Source: Myxococcus sp. RHSTA-1-4 (GTDB lineage: Bacteria; Myxococcota; Myxococcia; Myxococcales; Myxococcaceae). From it: 64,000 nt of DNA. Within the stretch, counting starts at the first letter, position 1. Each line of letters starts with the position of its first letter. The DNA is taken from positions 310,001 to 374,000 of the forward strand of contig NZ_JAIQDG010000002.1 in assembly GCF_020037125.1 (NCBI RefSeq). The letters are read 5' to 3'. Made by a program: the position numbers and the translations under genes. A model generated the notes under the pieces. The model had not been told where the DNA came from and did not search any database. It saw only the letters and a program-made list of their open reading frames with translations. This document shows positions 26,960-35,652 of the stretch, one piece after another.

Positions 26960-27762
26960 ACGCCGTGGTGGGCACGCACGACCTGCTGTTCCTCACCCTG
27001 GACACCCTCCGCTACGACGTGGCCGAGGAGCTGGCCTCCCAGGGCCGCACGCCGAACCTCTCCGCGCTGTTGCCCGGGGGGCGCTGGGAGAAGCGGCACT
27101 CGCCCGCCAGCTTCACCTATGCCGCGCACCACGCCTTCTTCGCGGGCTTCCTGCCCACCCCCGCCGCGCCCGGCCTCTACCCGCGCCTGTTCGCCATGCG
27201 CTTCGAGGGCAGTGAGACCACCTCCCCGGACACCTGCGTCCTCGACGCTCCGGACCTCGTCACCGGCCTGGCCGCGCGCGGCTACCACACCGTCTGCATT
27301 GGCGGCGTCGGCTTCTTCAACAAGCGCAACCCGCTGGGCAACGTGCTCCCCGGCCTCTTCGCGGAGAGCCACTGGAGCCGCGAGCTGGGCGTGACGGACC
27401 CGCGCTCCACCGAGCACCAGGTCGCCCTCGCCGTGAGCCGCCTGGACGCGCTGCCTCGCGAGAAACGCGTCTTCCTCTTCATCAACGTGTCCGCGCTGCA
27501 CCAGCCCAACCGCCACTACCTGCCCGGCGCCACCCAGGACTCGCGCGCCTCACACGCCGCGGCGCTGGAGTACGTGGACGGCCAGCTCCCCCCTCTCTTC
27601 GACGCCCTGCGGCGCCGGGGGCCGGCCTTCTGCATCGTCTGCTCGGACCATGGGACGGCTTACGGCGAGGACGGCTACACCGGCCACCGCCTGGGCCACC
27701 CCGTCGTCTGGACGGTGCCCTACGCGGAGTTCGCGCTGCCCGCCAGCCCTCGCCCGCGGTAG
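26950..27762 (+). CDS. STM4013/SEN3800-like hydrolase (alkaline-phosphatase fold)
   Basis: A 270-residue protein starting at ATG 26950, inside the end of the HAD gene. It resembles the alkaline-phosphatase/sulfatase superfamily: LLFLTLDTLRYDV (metal Asp and nucleophile Thr region, about 12-24), RTPNLSALLPGGRWEKRHSP, SFTYAAHHAFFAGFLPT, and near the end FCIVCSDHGTAYGEDGYTGHRLGHP, where the D-H and H residues match the metal ligands. Members named after Salmonella STM4013 sit next to the radical SAM proteins STM4012 and STM4011, exactly as here. Phosphodiester or phosphonate cleavage is likely but the substrate is unknown. Confidence 0.85.
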   Translation: MDMNAVVGTHDLLFLTLDTLRYDVAEELASQGRTPNLSALLPGGRWEKRHSPASFTYAAHHAFFAGFLPTPAAPGLYPRLFAMRFEGSETTSPDTCVLDAPDLVTGLAARGYHTVCIGGVGFFNKRNPLGNVLPGLFAESHWSRELGVTDPRSTEHQVALAVSRLDALPREKRVFLFINVSALHQPNRHYLPGATQDSRASHAAALEYVDGQLPPLFDALRRRGPAFCIVCSDHGTAYGEDGYTGHRLGHPVVWTVPYAEFALPASPRPR

Positions 27763-27847
27763 GGGGGGCGGCCGCGTCACGGCGGGATGCTGTTCCGGAG
27801 GCGCGAGGCGGCATATCCTCCCGCCTTTCGGAGCCAGATACCGCACC

Positions 27848-29164
27848 ATGACGCGCCTGGAGCAGATGCTCGGAGAGACGCCCTATGTGGCGTACCTCTA
27901 CGGCTACCCCCACAAGACGGCCTACCGTCCCTTCACCCCCGCGCTGCCGCTGGAGTCCGTCTGGGCGGAGGAGCGGCGCGACGCGCTGTTCCTCTACGTC
28001 CACGTGCCCTTCTGCGAGATGCGCTGCGGTTTCTGCAACCTCTTCACCGCGGCCGGCCCGAAGCAGGACGTGGTGGACGGGTACCTCGGCGCGCTCGTCC
28101 GCGAGACGCGCCGGGTGAAGCAGGCGCTGGGGCAGGCCACCTTCGCCCGCGCCGCGATTGGCGGCGGCACGCCCACGCTGCTGGACGTGGCCGGCCTGCA
28201 CACCGTGTTCGACCTCATGGAGGGCACCCTGGGGGCAGCGATGAAGGACATCCCCGTCTCCGTGGAGGTGTCGCCGGAGACGGTGGACGCGGAGAAGCTC
28301 CGCGTGCTGCGCTCGCGCGGCACGGACCGGGTGAGCATCGGCGTGCAGAGCTTCATCGAGGCGGAGGTGGCCGCGGTGAAGCGGCCCCAGAAGACCGCGC
28401 AGGTGCAAGCCGCGCTGGACCTCATCCGCTCCACGGGCTTCCCCACGCTCAACCTCGACCTCATCTACGGGATGGAGGGGCAGACGGTGGAGAGCTTCCT
28501 CTTCTCCCTGCGCGAGGCGCTCCGCTTCACGCCGGAGGAGCTCTACCTCTACCCGCTCTACGTCCGGCCGCTCACCTTCCTGGGCAAGAAGGCGCGCGCG
28601 TGGGACGACCTGCGCCTGTCTCTCTACCGCGCCGGGCGCGACTTCCTCCTGTCGCAGGGCTACACCCAGGTCTCCATGCGCATGTTCCGCGCGCCGCACG
28701 CGCCGTCCGCCGGAGGCCCCGTGTACCGCTGCCAGGAGGACGGCATGGTGGGCCTGGGCTGCGGGGCGCGCTCGTACACCGGCGGCGTGCACTACTCGTC
28801 CGAGTACGCGGTGGGCTCGCGCGAGGTGCGCTCCATCATCGCCTCCTACAGCGAGCGCACCGAGGCGTCCTTCGGCGAGGTGGGCTACGGCTTCAGGCTG
28901 AGCCCCGAGGAGCAGCGGCGGCGGTACATGCTCCTGTCGCTGCTGGCGGAGGGCGTGGACCTGGCCGCGTACCGCCAGCGCTTCGGCGCCGAGGTGCTGG
29001 AGGACTTCCCGGAGCTGGCCGAGCTGGAGACGCACGGGCTGGGGCGCCAGGAGGCGGGCGTGCTCCGGCTCACCGCGGCGGGCGTGGAGCGCTCGGACCT
29101 GATTGGCCCGTGGCTGCACTCCGAGCCGGTGCGGGAGCAGATGAAGGAGTACGCCTGGCGATGA
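27848..29164 (+). CDS. STM4012-like radical SAM protein (HemW-like)
   Basis: A 438-residue radical SAM enzyme from ATG 27848. The 4Fe-4S site is CEMRCGFC (Cys56, Cys60, Cys63) in the strand YVHVPFC, as in HemW/coproporphyrinogen-type enzymes. Next come GGGTPTLL, ETVDAEKLRVLRSRG, RVSIGVQSF and NLDLIYGMEG, all hallmarks of the HemN/HemW radical SAM barrel. The C-terminal part contains a short HemW-like domain (EEQRRRYMLLSLLAEGVDLAAY). HemW proteins bind haem; whether this relative does is unknown. The stop overlaps the start of the STM4011-like gene by 4 bp (ATGA), so the two are translationally coupled. Confidence 0.92.
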   Translation: MTRLEQMLGETPYVAYLYGYPHKTAYRPFTPALPLESVWAEERRDALFLYVHVPFCEMRCGFCNLFTAAGPKQDVVDGYLGALVRETRRVKQALGQATFARAAIGGGTPTLLDVAGLHTVFDLMEGTLGAAMKDIPVSVEVSPETVDAEKLRVLRSRGTDRVSIGVQSFIEAEVAAVKRPQKTAQVQAALDLIRSTGFPTLNLDLIYGMEGQTVESFLFSLREALRFTPEELYLYPLYVRPLTFLGKKARAWDDLRLSLYRAGRDFLLSQGYTQVSMRMFRAPHAPSAGGPVYRCQEDGMVGLGCGARSYTGGVHYSSEYAVGSREVRSIIASYSERTEASFGEVGYGFRLSPEEQRRRYMLLSLLAEGVDLAAYRQRFGAEVLEDFPELAELETHGLGRQEAGVLRLTAAGVERSDLIGPWLHSEPVREQMKEYAWR

Positions 29165-30051
29165 CGCTCACCGTGCTCTACCGGGGCCCGCTGTCCGGCT
29201 GCAACTTCGGGTGCGAGTACTGCCCCTTCGGCAAGTGGAAGCAGAGCGAGGAGGAGCTCGCGAAGGACCGCGCGGACCTGGAGCGCTTCATGGCCTGGGT
29301 GGAGGCGCGCTCGCACCAGCGCATCTCCGTGTTCTTCACGCCCTGGGGCGAGGCCCTCATCTGGCCCTGGTACCAGGAGGCGCTCGCGCGGCTGACGCAC
29401 CTGGAGCACGTGGAGCGCGCCGCCGTGCAGACCAACCTCTCCTGCACGCTGGACTGGGTGTCGCGCTGCCGCGTGGAGAAGCTGGGCATCTGGGCGACGT
29501 ACCACCCCGAGTGGATGAAGCGCCGCCGCTTCGTGGCCCAGTGCGAGAAGCTGTCCGAGCTGGGCGTGCGGCACAGCGCCGGCATGGTGGGCTTCCTTCG
29601 CTTCGCCGAGGAGGCCGAGGCCCTGCGCCGCGAGCTGCCCGAGGACACCTACCTGTGGATCAACGCGGTGAAGGACGGGCAGGAGGAGCCGTACACGCCC
29701 GAGGACCTCGCGCGCTTCACCCGCGTGGACCCGCTCTTCCCCGTGAACAACACGCGCCACCCCAGCCTGGGCCGCGCGTGCAGGGGAGGGGAGTCCGTCA
29801 TCTCCGTGGACGGCGAGGGCACCGCGCGCCGGTGCCACTTCATCGACGAGCCCATTGGCAACATCTACGCGCCGGACTTCGATGAGGCGCTGAAGCCGCG
29901 TCCGTGCTCGAAGGCGGTGTGCGGGTGCCACATCGGCTACGTGCACCTGGAGTACCTGGAGCTGGACCGCGTCTTCGGCTCCGGCATCCTGGATCGCGTG
30001 CCGGCGTCGCCGCTGTGGCGGCAGCCGGGGCTCCCGCTCGCGCCGGGGTAG
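29161..30051 (+). CDS. STM4011-like radical SAM protein
   Basis: A 296-residue radical SAM protein overlapping the preceding gene by ATGA. The SAM-cluster motif CNFGCEYC gives Cys14, Cys18 and Cys21 in YRGPLSGCNFGCEYCPFGKW. A conserved GEAL region (TPWGEALIWPW) stands where most radical SAM proteins have GGEP. Near the C-terminus a second set of Cys (RRCHFIDEPIGN and PCSKAVCGCHIGY) could bind an auxiliary SPASM-like cluster. Enzymes of this class modify peptides or small molecules; its partner and substrate are not known. It ends the plus-strand half of the STM401x group. Confidence 0.92.
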   Translation: MTLTVLYRGPLSGCNFGCEYCPFGKWKQSEEELAKDRADLERFMAWVEARSHQRISVFFTPWGEALIWPWYQEALARLTHLEHVERAAVQTNLSCTLDWVSRCRVEKLGIWATYHPEWMKRRRFVAQCEKLSELGVRHSAGMVGFLRFAEEAEALRRELPEDTYLWINAVKDGQEEPYTPEDLARFTRVDPLFPVNNTRHPSLGRACRGGESVISVDGEGTARRCHFIDEPIGNIYAPDFDEALKPRPCSKAVCGCHIGYVHLEYLELDRVFGSGILDRVPASPLWRQPGLPLAPG

Positions 30052-30226
30052 GGCTCGGGCCCCGGACGTCCGGTCGCCGCGTCCCGGGATGACGCCGCCG
30101 CGTGTCCGCGGAACGCGACCGGGGGGCGGAGCGTGGCTTTCGCGCACTTCTCGTGGGACGATGCCGGGGACGCGGCTCTGGCTCGGGGGTTGCTACCTGG
30201 GGGCCGCGAACCGAGGTCATCCCCAT

Positions 30227-30850
30227 ATGCCACTCAGGTACGAGGTGCGGGTGGGAGACTGCCTGTCGAGCATTGCCTTCGAGCATGGCTTCCACCCCGA
30301 CACGCTCTGGAACCATCCCGACAACGCGGCCCTGCGCCAGCAGCGCGACAACCCGAACGTGCTCGTCGCCGGGGACGTCGTCTGGATTCCCGACCTCCGG
30401 CCGAAGCAGGTCCCCGTCACCACCGGCCGTGTCCACCGCTTCGTCCGGCGCGGCGTGCCGGAGACGTTCCGGCTGACGCTGCGGGAGATGGGCAAGCCCC
30501 AGGCGGGGCTCTCCTACACGCTGGAGGTCGACGGGCGGGAAGTGGCGCGCGGCACGCTGGGCGAGGACGGCGTGCTGGAGTGCCGCATCCCTCCCAACGC
30601 CCGGAAGGGCATCCTCACGCTGGGAGGCAAGGTGCGCCATGAGCTCCAACTGGGGGCCATTGCTCCGGCGGGAACGGCCGACGGCGCCCGCGCGCGCCTG
30701 TGCGCCCTGGGGCTGCTGGAGCGCGAGGACGCGTCCGACGAGGCGCTGGCCGAGGCCCTGGAGGCGTTCCAGTTCGAACAGGGACTGGAGGCCCATGGCC
30801 GGCTGGACGCTCCCACCCAGTCCCGCCTGCAGGAGGTGTTCGGATGCTGA
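30227..30850 (+). CDS. LysM and peptidoglycan-binding-domain protein
   Basis: A 207-residue protein from ATG 30227 (GAGG upstream). Residues about 3-57 form a LysM-like domain (YEVRVGDCLSSIAFEHGFHPDTLW and LVAGDVVWIPDL). A beta domain (70-135) follows, then a helical peptidoglycan-binding (PGBD_1-like) domain with RARLCALGLLERED, EALEAFQFEQGLEAHGRLDAPTQ. No signal peptide. This architecture is often seen beside contractile-injection or toxin genes, where it acts as a tail or adaptor protein. Its stop overlaps the start of the large MBL gene by 7 bp, so the two are a coupled pair inserted in the STM401x region. Confidence 0.82.
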   Translation: MPLRYEVRVGDCLSSIAFEHGFHPDTLWNHPDNAALRQQRDNPNVLVAGDVVWIPDLRPKQVPVTTGRVHRFVRRGVPETFRLTLREMGKPQAGLSYTLEVDGREVARGTLGEDGVLECRIPPNARKGILTLGGKVRHELQLGAIAPAGTADGARARLCALGLLEREDASDEALAEALEAFQFEQGLEAHGRLDAPTQSRLQEVFGC

Positions 30851-33800
30851 TGAACGAGAAGCGGGACCGGGACACGCCGGACGCTCCGCCGGCAAAGGCG
30901 AAGCGGCGGAAGGTCCGTACCGCCCGCAGGGCACCCAACTCCCTCGACCTGAGTCCCACCACCCACTACGCCTTCGTGGCCGGGGTGGAAGGGGACGACA
31001 CGACGGGCTACCACCTCGAGCTGCAGTGCGTGGAGTCCACGTGGATGGAGCGCCTGTGGCGCTTCTTCTTGTCGACCTCCGAGGGGCAGCGCTTCCTGCA
31101 GCTTTGGGACGCTCGGGACTTCGACGCCGCGTACCCGAAGCTGAGCCGGGACGACCTGCTCTTCTCCTATGAGACGTGGTGCTGGTTCGTGCTCCAGGTC
31201 CGGGACGACGGTGGGGACCTGAAGGGCGCGCCCGTCTCCGTGCTCCGCTGCTTCGCCGAGGCGGACAGCCCATTCTGGCGGGAGCATGGCGGCAAGCTGC
31301 GCGAGTCGGACTGGTTCTTCGTCTCCCTCCAGCCGGACGAGCCCGCCTCGGATACCTGTTGTCCGGGCGAGCTGTGCACGCTGGGCTGGACGGCCGGCCA
31401 GGACGTGCTGGACGACGTGTTCCTCGTGGCCCTGGAGCGCATTCCCGACTCGACGCGCGGGAAGCAGATTCCCCAGGCGGGACTCAAGGCGCTCCACTTC
31501 CCGCAGGTCCACCCGGACCTGCTGGCGAAGCCGGACCGCGCCCCGGAGATTGGCGCGGGGCCCGGGGTGGCCCGCCTCGACGTCACCTACGAGGAGGCGT
31601 CGCCGGTGGATACGCCGGACGGGTCCGTCCAGAAGTCGCTCTCCGCGTGGCTGGAGCGCGAGGTGCTCTCGCCCGTGGGCCGCGCCGTCGCCGGGCTCGT
31701 GGGGAAGGCGCGGGACTGGCTGGATTCGCTCGTGCCCGGCCTGCCGGGGCCGCTGGCCGTGGCGGGGGCCTGTCCGGGCCATGGTGGCGCGGCATGGGGG
31801 GAGCGGGACTGGCTGCGCGGTCCGTTCGCCTACATCGGCAGTGGCGTGCCCGGAGGAGCGCAGGCGCCCAATCCCATGGCCGAGCCCGCTCCGGCCGCGG
31901 CCATGCCGCCCCTTCTGCAGCCCTTCGTCGGCGTGCTCGACATCGGCCAGGGCAACTGCAGTGCCCTCTATGACTCGCAGGGCGTGCCCTTCGCGTACTT
32001 CGACTTCGGCCTCGCCAGCGGAGGGACGGCGTGGACGATGCCTCCCGCGCCGCCGGCGCCCTGCCTGTGCAACCACCCGCTCATCATCCTGTCGCACTGG
32101 GACCTGGACCACTACGACCTGGCGCGCAACAACCACGTGGCGTACCAGCTCCGGTGGCTCGCGCCGCAGCAGCACATGGGCACGCCCGATGTGCGTGAGT
32201 CCATCGCGCGCCTGGTGACGTACGGGGGGCAGCTCTCCCTCTACGTCTCGGCGGCCCCGTCCCACATCCGCTTCGACTGGGGGTGGGTGGAGAAGTGCAC
32301 CGGCCCGTGGGCCGTCCGGAACAACTCGGGCCTGGCGGCCTTCGTCTGCGTCAAGGACAACGGCGCGGTGCCGGCCGCCGCCGCGGGAGTCGCCCACCCG
32401 GCGCCGCTCGTGCCGGTGCTGCCGGGCGCGGCCGCGGCCGCCATCGCGGCGGTGATGCCCGTGGGCCCGGGCGCCTTCATCGCGCCGGCGCTGGTGACGG
32501 CCGCGCTCGCCTGGGCCGGGCTGCAGTGGGGCGCCATCACCGTCGCCCGCACCGCGGTCAACCAGGTGCGGGCCAATGCCGCGGCCCTGGGGGTCGCCTC
32601 CAATCCCGTCACCGAGGCGGTGGTGGCCACGGTGGCGCTCGGGGGCACGGGGGTGCCCGTCCCCGCGCTCGCGGTGCTGGGGCAGGCCGTCGTCGTGGCG
32701 GTGACGGCGCTCGGTGTGGCGGCGCTGCCCGGTGCCGTGCTGCTCAACGTGATTGGCCAGATTCCCGGCTTCGGTGTGCCGCTGGGCGGAGGCCCGGCCT
32801 TCGGACCGCTGCTGGCGGCCGCCCTGGCCGGGCTTGCTCCCGGCCTGCCGCCGGCGAACCTGAACAACGCGGTCGGCGCCACCGGCGGCGTCCATGCGTA
32901 CGTCCTCCAGGCCGCGCGGGCCCACCAGCCGCCGGGCCCCGCGCCGGTGATTCCGGCGGTGATGACGGGGCACGCCCCCTTTGACCCGGCCGAGCGGTAC
33001 GTGCTGCTCACGGGAGACGCGAACTTCAACGTCGTGCCGTCGCTCGGGCACAACGGCGTGGGGGGGCTGCCCGCCGCGCCGCCCTGCGTGGTGGGGCTCA
33101 TGGCCACCCACCACGGCTCCAACATGGTCAACGGCGCGGCCATCCACGCGGACACCATTCCCTGGGCTCCTGGAACGCAGGCCACGCGGGCCGCTTCGAA
33201 GGCCTCGGCCGCGGCGACGGGCGCGCTGGGGCTGGGCGCGGCCATGAACGTGGTGGCCGTCTGCGCCGCGGCCGCCGCGGCGGACGAATTGGCCGCGATG
33301 CCCGCGCTTCCCGCCGCGCCTCCGGGGGCCGTTCCCGCCGCCTACCTGGGAGGGGGCCTGGCCGGACAGGCCGCGGCGGCGCTGGCCGCGGCGCCGGCGG
33401 CGGCCAACGTGGGGGCCATGCCGGGCGCCAACGTGGACGTGGACTGGGCCGCGCTGGCGGTCTCCGCGGCCCAGAACATCCCGGGCAATGACCTGGCAAA
33501 CGCGTGGCTCGGCGTGACGGCGGTCATCTTCCCTCCCGCCGGGCTCGGGGTTCCCCCCGCCTTCTTCGGCGCCAACCTGCCCAACATCGAGCGCGTCGTG
33601 CCCGTGGTGCTCGCCGAGGCGCTCGCGGCGGGCTTCAGCCGCACCCAGGCGGTGCGCACCGCCGCGGCCGCCATGGCGGTCATCTCGGCGCTGCCCGGGC
33701 AGGACGCGGTGAACGTCGCGCGGGTGGCGCGGTTCGCGGCGGCGTCGATGATAGGAGGGGCCGGGGGCGCGGGCGCCATCCACGTCGCGGTGCTGGCGGG

Positions 33801-34509
33801 TCCGGCGGCGGCGGCGGCGGCCATCCCCGTCGCCATGGGAACCATGCTCGGGCAGGTCGTGGCGCAGGCGGTCTGGTGGGTGTGGAACGGAGCGGGAATC
33901 GGAGGCCTGGCCGTGGGCGGCGGGGGCCCGGTGTTCGCTCCCGGCAACAACCTGCTCGCGCGGACGGCGGCCATGGCGGTGGGGCGCAATCTCGGGCATG
34001 CGGTTCCCGCCCTGGTGAACCTCCCGCCGGCGTTCGCCAACCTGCCACCGCAGCTCGCCATCCTCCTCCGCGCGACGGAGGCGGCCGTGGCGCAGCAGGG
34101 GCAGCCCCGCCACTTCGCGGGAGCGGCCAATGCCTCGGACCGGATTGCCTACTCCTATGGTATCGGCCCCGGCCCCGGGTTCGCCCACCCGCACGTGAAT
34201 GTCGCGGGCGTCGGGCACCCGGACCCCAAGGCGGCGGACAAGTACGCCGGTCACGGCTGGGGGGGCCGGATGAATACCTCGGTGAATGCGTGGCAGAGCG
34301 CGCAGCCGTACCCGGCACCGGCGCTGCTCGCCGCCCCCGCCGCGCCACTGGCCGGTGGCCACCTGGCCCTGGGCTGGGAGGACTTCTCGGGCATGGGTGG
34401 CTACGAGGGGCCGCTGCGGGGCACCGCGGCTGCTGGCGGAGGCGTGGCCGCCGCCAACGCGCTCCCCCGGCCGTGCCCGACGTGCGCGGGGCTGAACTTC
34501 GTGTGCTGA
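30844..34509 (+). CDS. Giant ComEC-type MBL-fold protein with Ala-rich insertions
   Basis: A 1221-residue protein; ATG 30844 is chosen because AGGAGG sits 7 nt upstream (ATG 30850 is an alternative). Residues 1-30 are basic; 35-350 form an unrecognised soluble region. A metallo-beta-lactamase fold of the ComEC type starts at LDIGQGNCSAL (365) and has LSHWDLDHYD (His418, Asp420, Asp422, His423), LLTGDANF (Asp725), ATHHGSN (His756, His757) and a terminal AYSYGIGPGPGFAHPH near 1100. Between these motifs lie two hydrophobic Ala/Gly/Val/Pro-rich insertions, about 505-690 and 780-1095. Known relatives hydrolyse phosphoesters, often of nucleic acids. The insertions may be membrane-active or a spacer. 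The C-terminus has CPTCAGLNFVC. Confidence 0.75.
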   Translation: MLMNEKRDRDTPDAPPAKAKRRKVRTARRAPNSLDLSPTTHYAFVAGVEGDDTTGYHLELQCVESTWMERLWRFFLSTSEGQRFLQLWDARDFDAAYPKLSRDDLLFSYETWCWFVLQVRDDGGDLKGAPVSVLRCFAEADSPFWREHGGKLRESDWFFVSLQPDEPASDTCCPGELCTLGWTAGQDVLDDVFLVALERIPDSTRGKQIPQAGLKALHFPQVHPDLLAKPDRAPEIGAGPGVARLDVTYEEASPVDTPDGSVQKSLSAWLEREVLSPVGRAVAGLVGKARDWLDSLVPGLPGPLAVAGACPGHGGAAWGERDWLRGPFAYIGSGVPGGAQAPNPMAEPAPAAAMPPLLQPFVGVLDIGQGNCSALYDSQGVPFAYFDFGLASGGTAWTMPPAPPAPCLCNHPLIILSHWDLDHYDLARNNHVAYQLRWLAPQQHMGTPDVRESIARLVTYGGQLSLYVSAAPSHIRFDWGWVEKCTGPWAVRNNSGLAAFVCVKDNGAVPAAAAGVAHPAPLVPVLPGAAAAAIAAVMPVGPGAFIAPALVTAALAWAGLQWGAITVARTAVNQVRANAAALGVASNPVTEAVVATVALGGTGVPVPALAVLGQAVVVAVTALGVAALPGAVLLNVIGQIPGFGVPLGGGPAFGPLLAAALAGLAPGLPPANLNNAVGATGGVHAYVLQAARAHQPPGPAPVIPAVMTGHAPFDPAERYVLLTGDANFNVVPSLGHNGVGGLPAAPPCVVGLMATHHGSNMVNGAAIHADTIPWAPGTQATRAASKASAAATGALGLGAAMNVVAVCAAAAAADELAAMPALPAAPPGAVPAAYLGGGLAGQAAAALAAAPAAANVGAMPGANVDVDWAALAVSAAQNIPGNDLANAWLGVTAVIFPPAGLGVPPAFFGANLPNIERVVPVVLAEALAAGFSRTQAVRTAAAAMAVISALPGQDAVNVARVARFAAASMIGGAGGAGAIHVAVLAGPAAAAAAIPVAMGTMLGQVVAQAVWWVWNGAGIGGLAVGGGGPVFAPGNNLLARTAAMAVGRNLGHAVPALVNLPPAFANLPPQLAILLRATEAAVAQQGQPRHFAGAANASDRIAYSYGIGPGPGFAHPHVNVAGVGHPDPKAADKYAGHGWGGRMNTSVNAWQSAQPYPAPALLAAPAAPLAGGHLALGWEDFSGMGGYEGPLRGTAAAGGGVAAANALPRPCPTCAGLNFVC

Positions 34510-34512
34510 AGC

Positions 34513-35646
34513 TCACGCCCCGCGCAGGGCCTCGCGAATCTCCCACTCGTACACGGTGAGCCCGTCGCGGCGCAGGTTGGGCAGCAGGTCGCCGAAGGCG
34601 TTGGCCTCCAGTACGCGGTGTCCCGTGAAGTACTCCTCGAACATCAGGTCGATGCCCACGTGCAGGCAGTCGTGCGCGCGGGCCACGGCGCGGCAGCTCT
34701 CCAGGGCCTCCTCCCACTCGTTCGCGGGCGCCGCCGCGCGCAGTTCCTCCAGGTCCCCGCGCCAGCCGCCCAGGTGCAGGTTGGTGACGGGGTGCCGGCT
34801 CTGCCGCACCACCGTGAAGGCCGGCTCGCCGCGGACCATCAGCATCCGGCAGTCGAAGTAGTCGCCGCCCAGCCGCGCCTTGGGGATGGAGCGCTCCACC
34901 TGCGAGCCCTCGGCCAGGAGGAACTCCAGCACCTCGTCCACCCGCGAGGGCTCGTCGATGCGGCGGACCTTCAGCGAGTTGTACCAGCCCGTCTCCGCCT
35001 GCTCGATGGTGGTGACCAGGGTGTCCCGGGCGCGCCCCCGCCGGTAGATGGCCAGGCACGACGCCGACGAGCCGCAGGACAGCTTCACGAACACCTCGCG
35101 GCAGTCGTGCGCCCGCATCCGCTCGCGCAGCGACTCCGCGTCCGTCACCCCGTCCAGCGGCTCGGGCACGGGCACGCCCAGGGCCGCGTACTTCCGGGAG
35201 GTGAGGCGCTTGTCGAAGAGCTCCGCGATGCTCGCGGGCGACTGGAGCACCCGCCAGCGCGGGTGCGCCGTGAAGATGGACTCCAGCTCCGCCAGCGCGC
35301 GCAGGAAGCCCAGGTGGTGCTGCCGGGGGAAGAGGATGCGCCCGTGGTCGTACTCCAGGGCGTCCACCTCCTCCGGTGACAGGCGCCCGCATTCCAGGGC
35401 CCGGGCCTCCGGGAACCCGCGCTTGAGCAGCGCCTTCTCCACCTCCCAGCTCTCACCCGCCGAGTCGATGCGGACCAGCGCCTCCGTGTCCGGCAGGTCC
35501 GCGAGGAGCCCCGGGTGGGCGAGGAAGTCCACCCAGGGCACCACCCGGGCGGGTGGCAGCCCCTGGTGGGCCAAGGCCTCCTGGAAGAGGGTGACGCGGC
35601 GGTTCTCCGCGTTGCCGATGAGGATGAAGGGAGGGGCCGCCGCCAT
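34513..35646 (-). CDS. STM4014-like ATP-grasp protein
   Basis: A 377-residue protein with ATP-grasp character: an N-terminal Rossmann-like part (FILIGNAENRRVTLFQEALAHQ), a linker, then REVFVKLSCGSSASCLAIYRR (ATP-binding Lys and loop), and near the C-terminus HVGIDLMFEEYFTGHRVLEANAFGDLLPN, where Asp, Glu and Asn match the magnesium ligands of ATP-grasp enzymes. Such enzymes join a carboxylate to an amine or thiol using ATP. The name comes from the Salmonella STM4011-STM4015 cluster; its members are found elsewhere in this window. The gene starts 6 bp after the stop of the WGR/LRR gene and ends 3 bp from the convergent MBL gene. Confidence 0.82.
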   Translation of the reverse strand: MAAAPPFILIGNAENRRVTLFQEALAHQGLPPARVVPWVDFLAHPGLLADLPDTEALVRIDSAGESWEVEKALLKRGFPEARALECGRLSPEEVDALEYDHGRILFPRQHHLGFLRALAELESIFTAHPRWRVLQSPASIAELFDKRLTSRKYAALGVPVPEPLDGVTDAESLRERMRAHDCREVFVKLSCGSSASCLAIYRRGRARDTLVTTIEQAETGWYNSLKVRRIDEPSRVDEVLEFLLAEGSQVERSIPKARLGGDYFDCRMLMVRGEPAFTVVRQSRHPVTNLHLGGWRGDLEELRAAAPANEWEEALESCRAVARAHDCLHVGIDLMFEEYFTGHRVLEANAFGDLLPNLRRDGLTVYEWEIREALRGA

Positions 35647-35652
35647 CCGGCG

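Noticed and set aside
30514-34362. Long minus-strand open frame opposite the MBL protein
   Set aside because: Gly/His/Arg repeats typical of mirror frames in GC-rich DNA.
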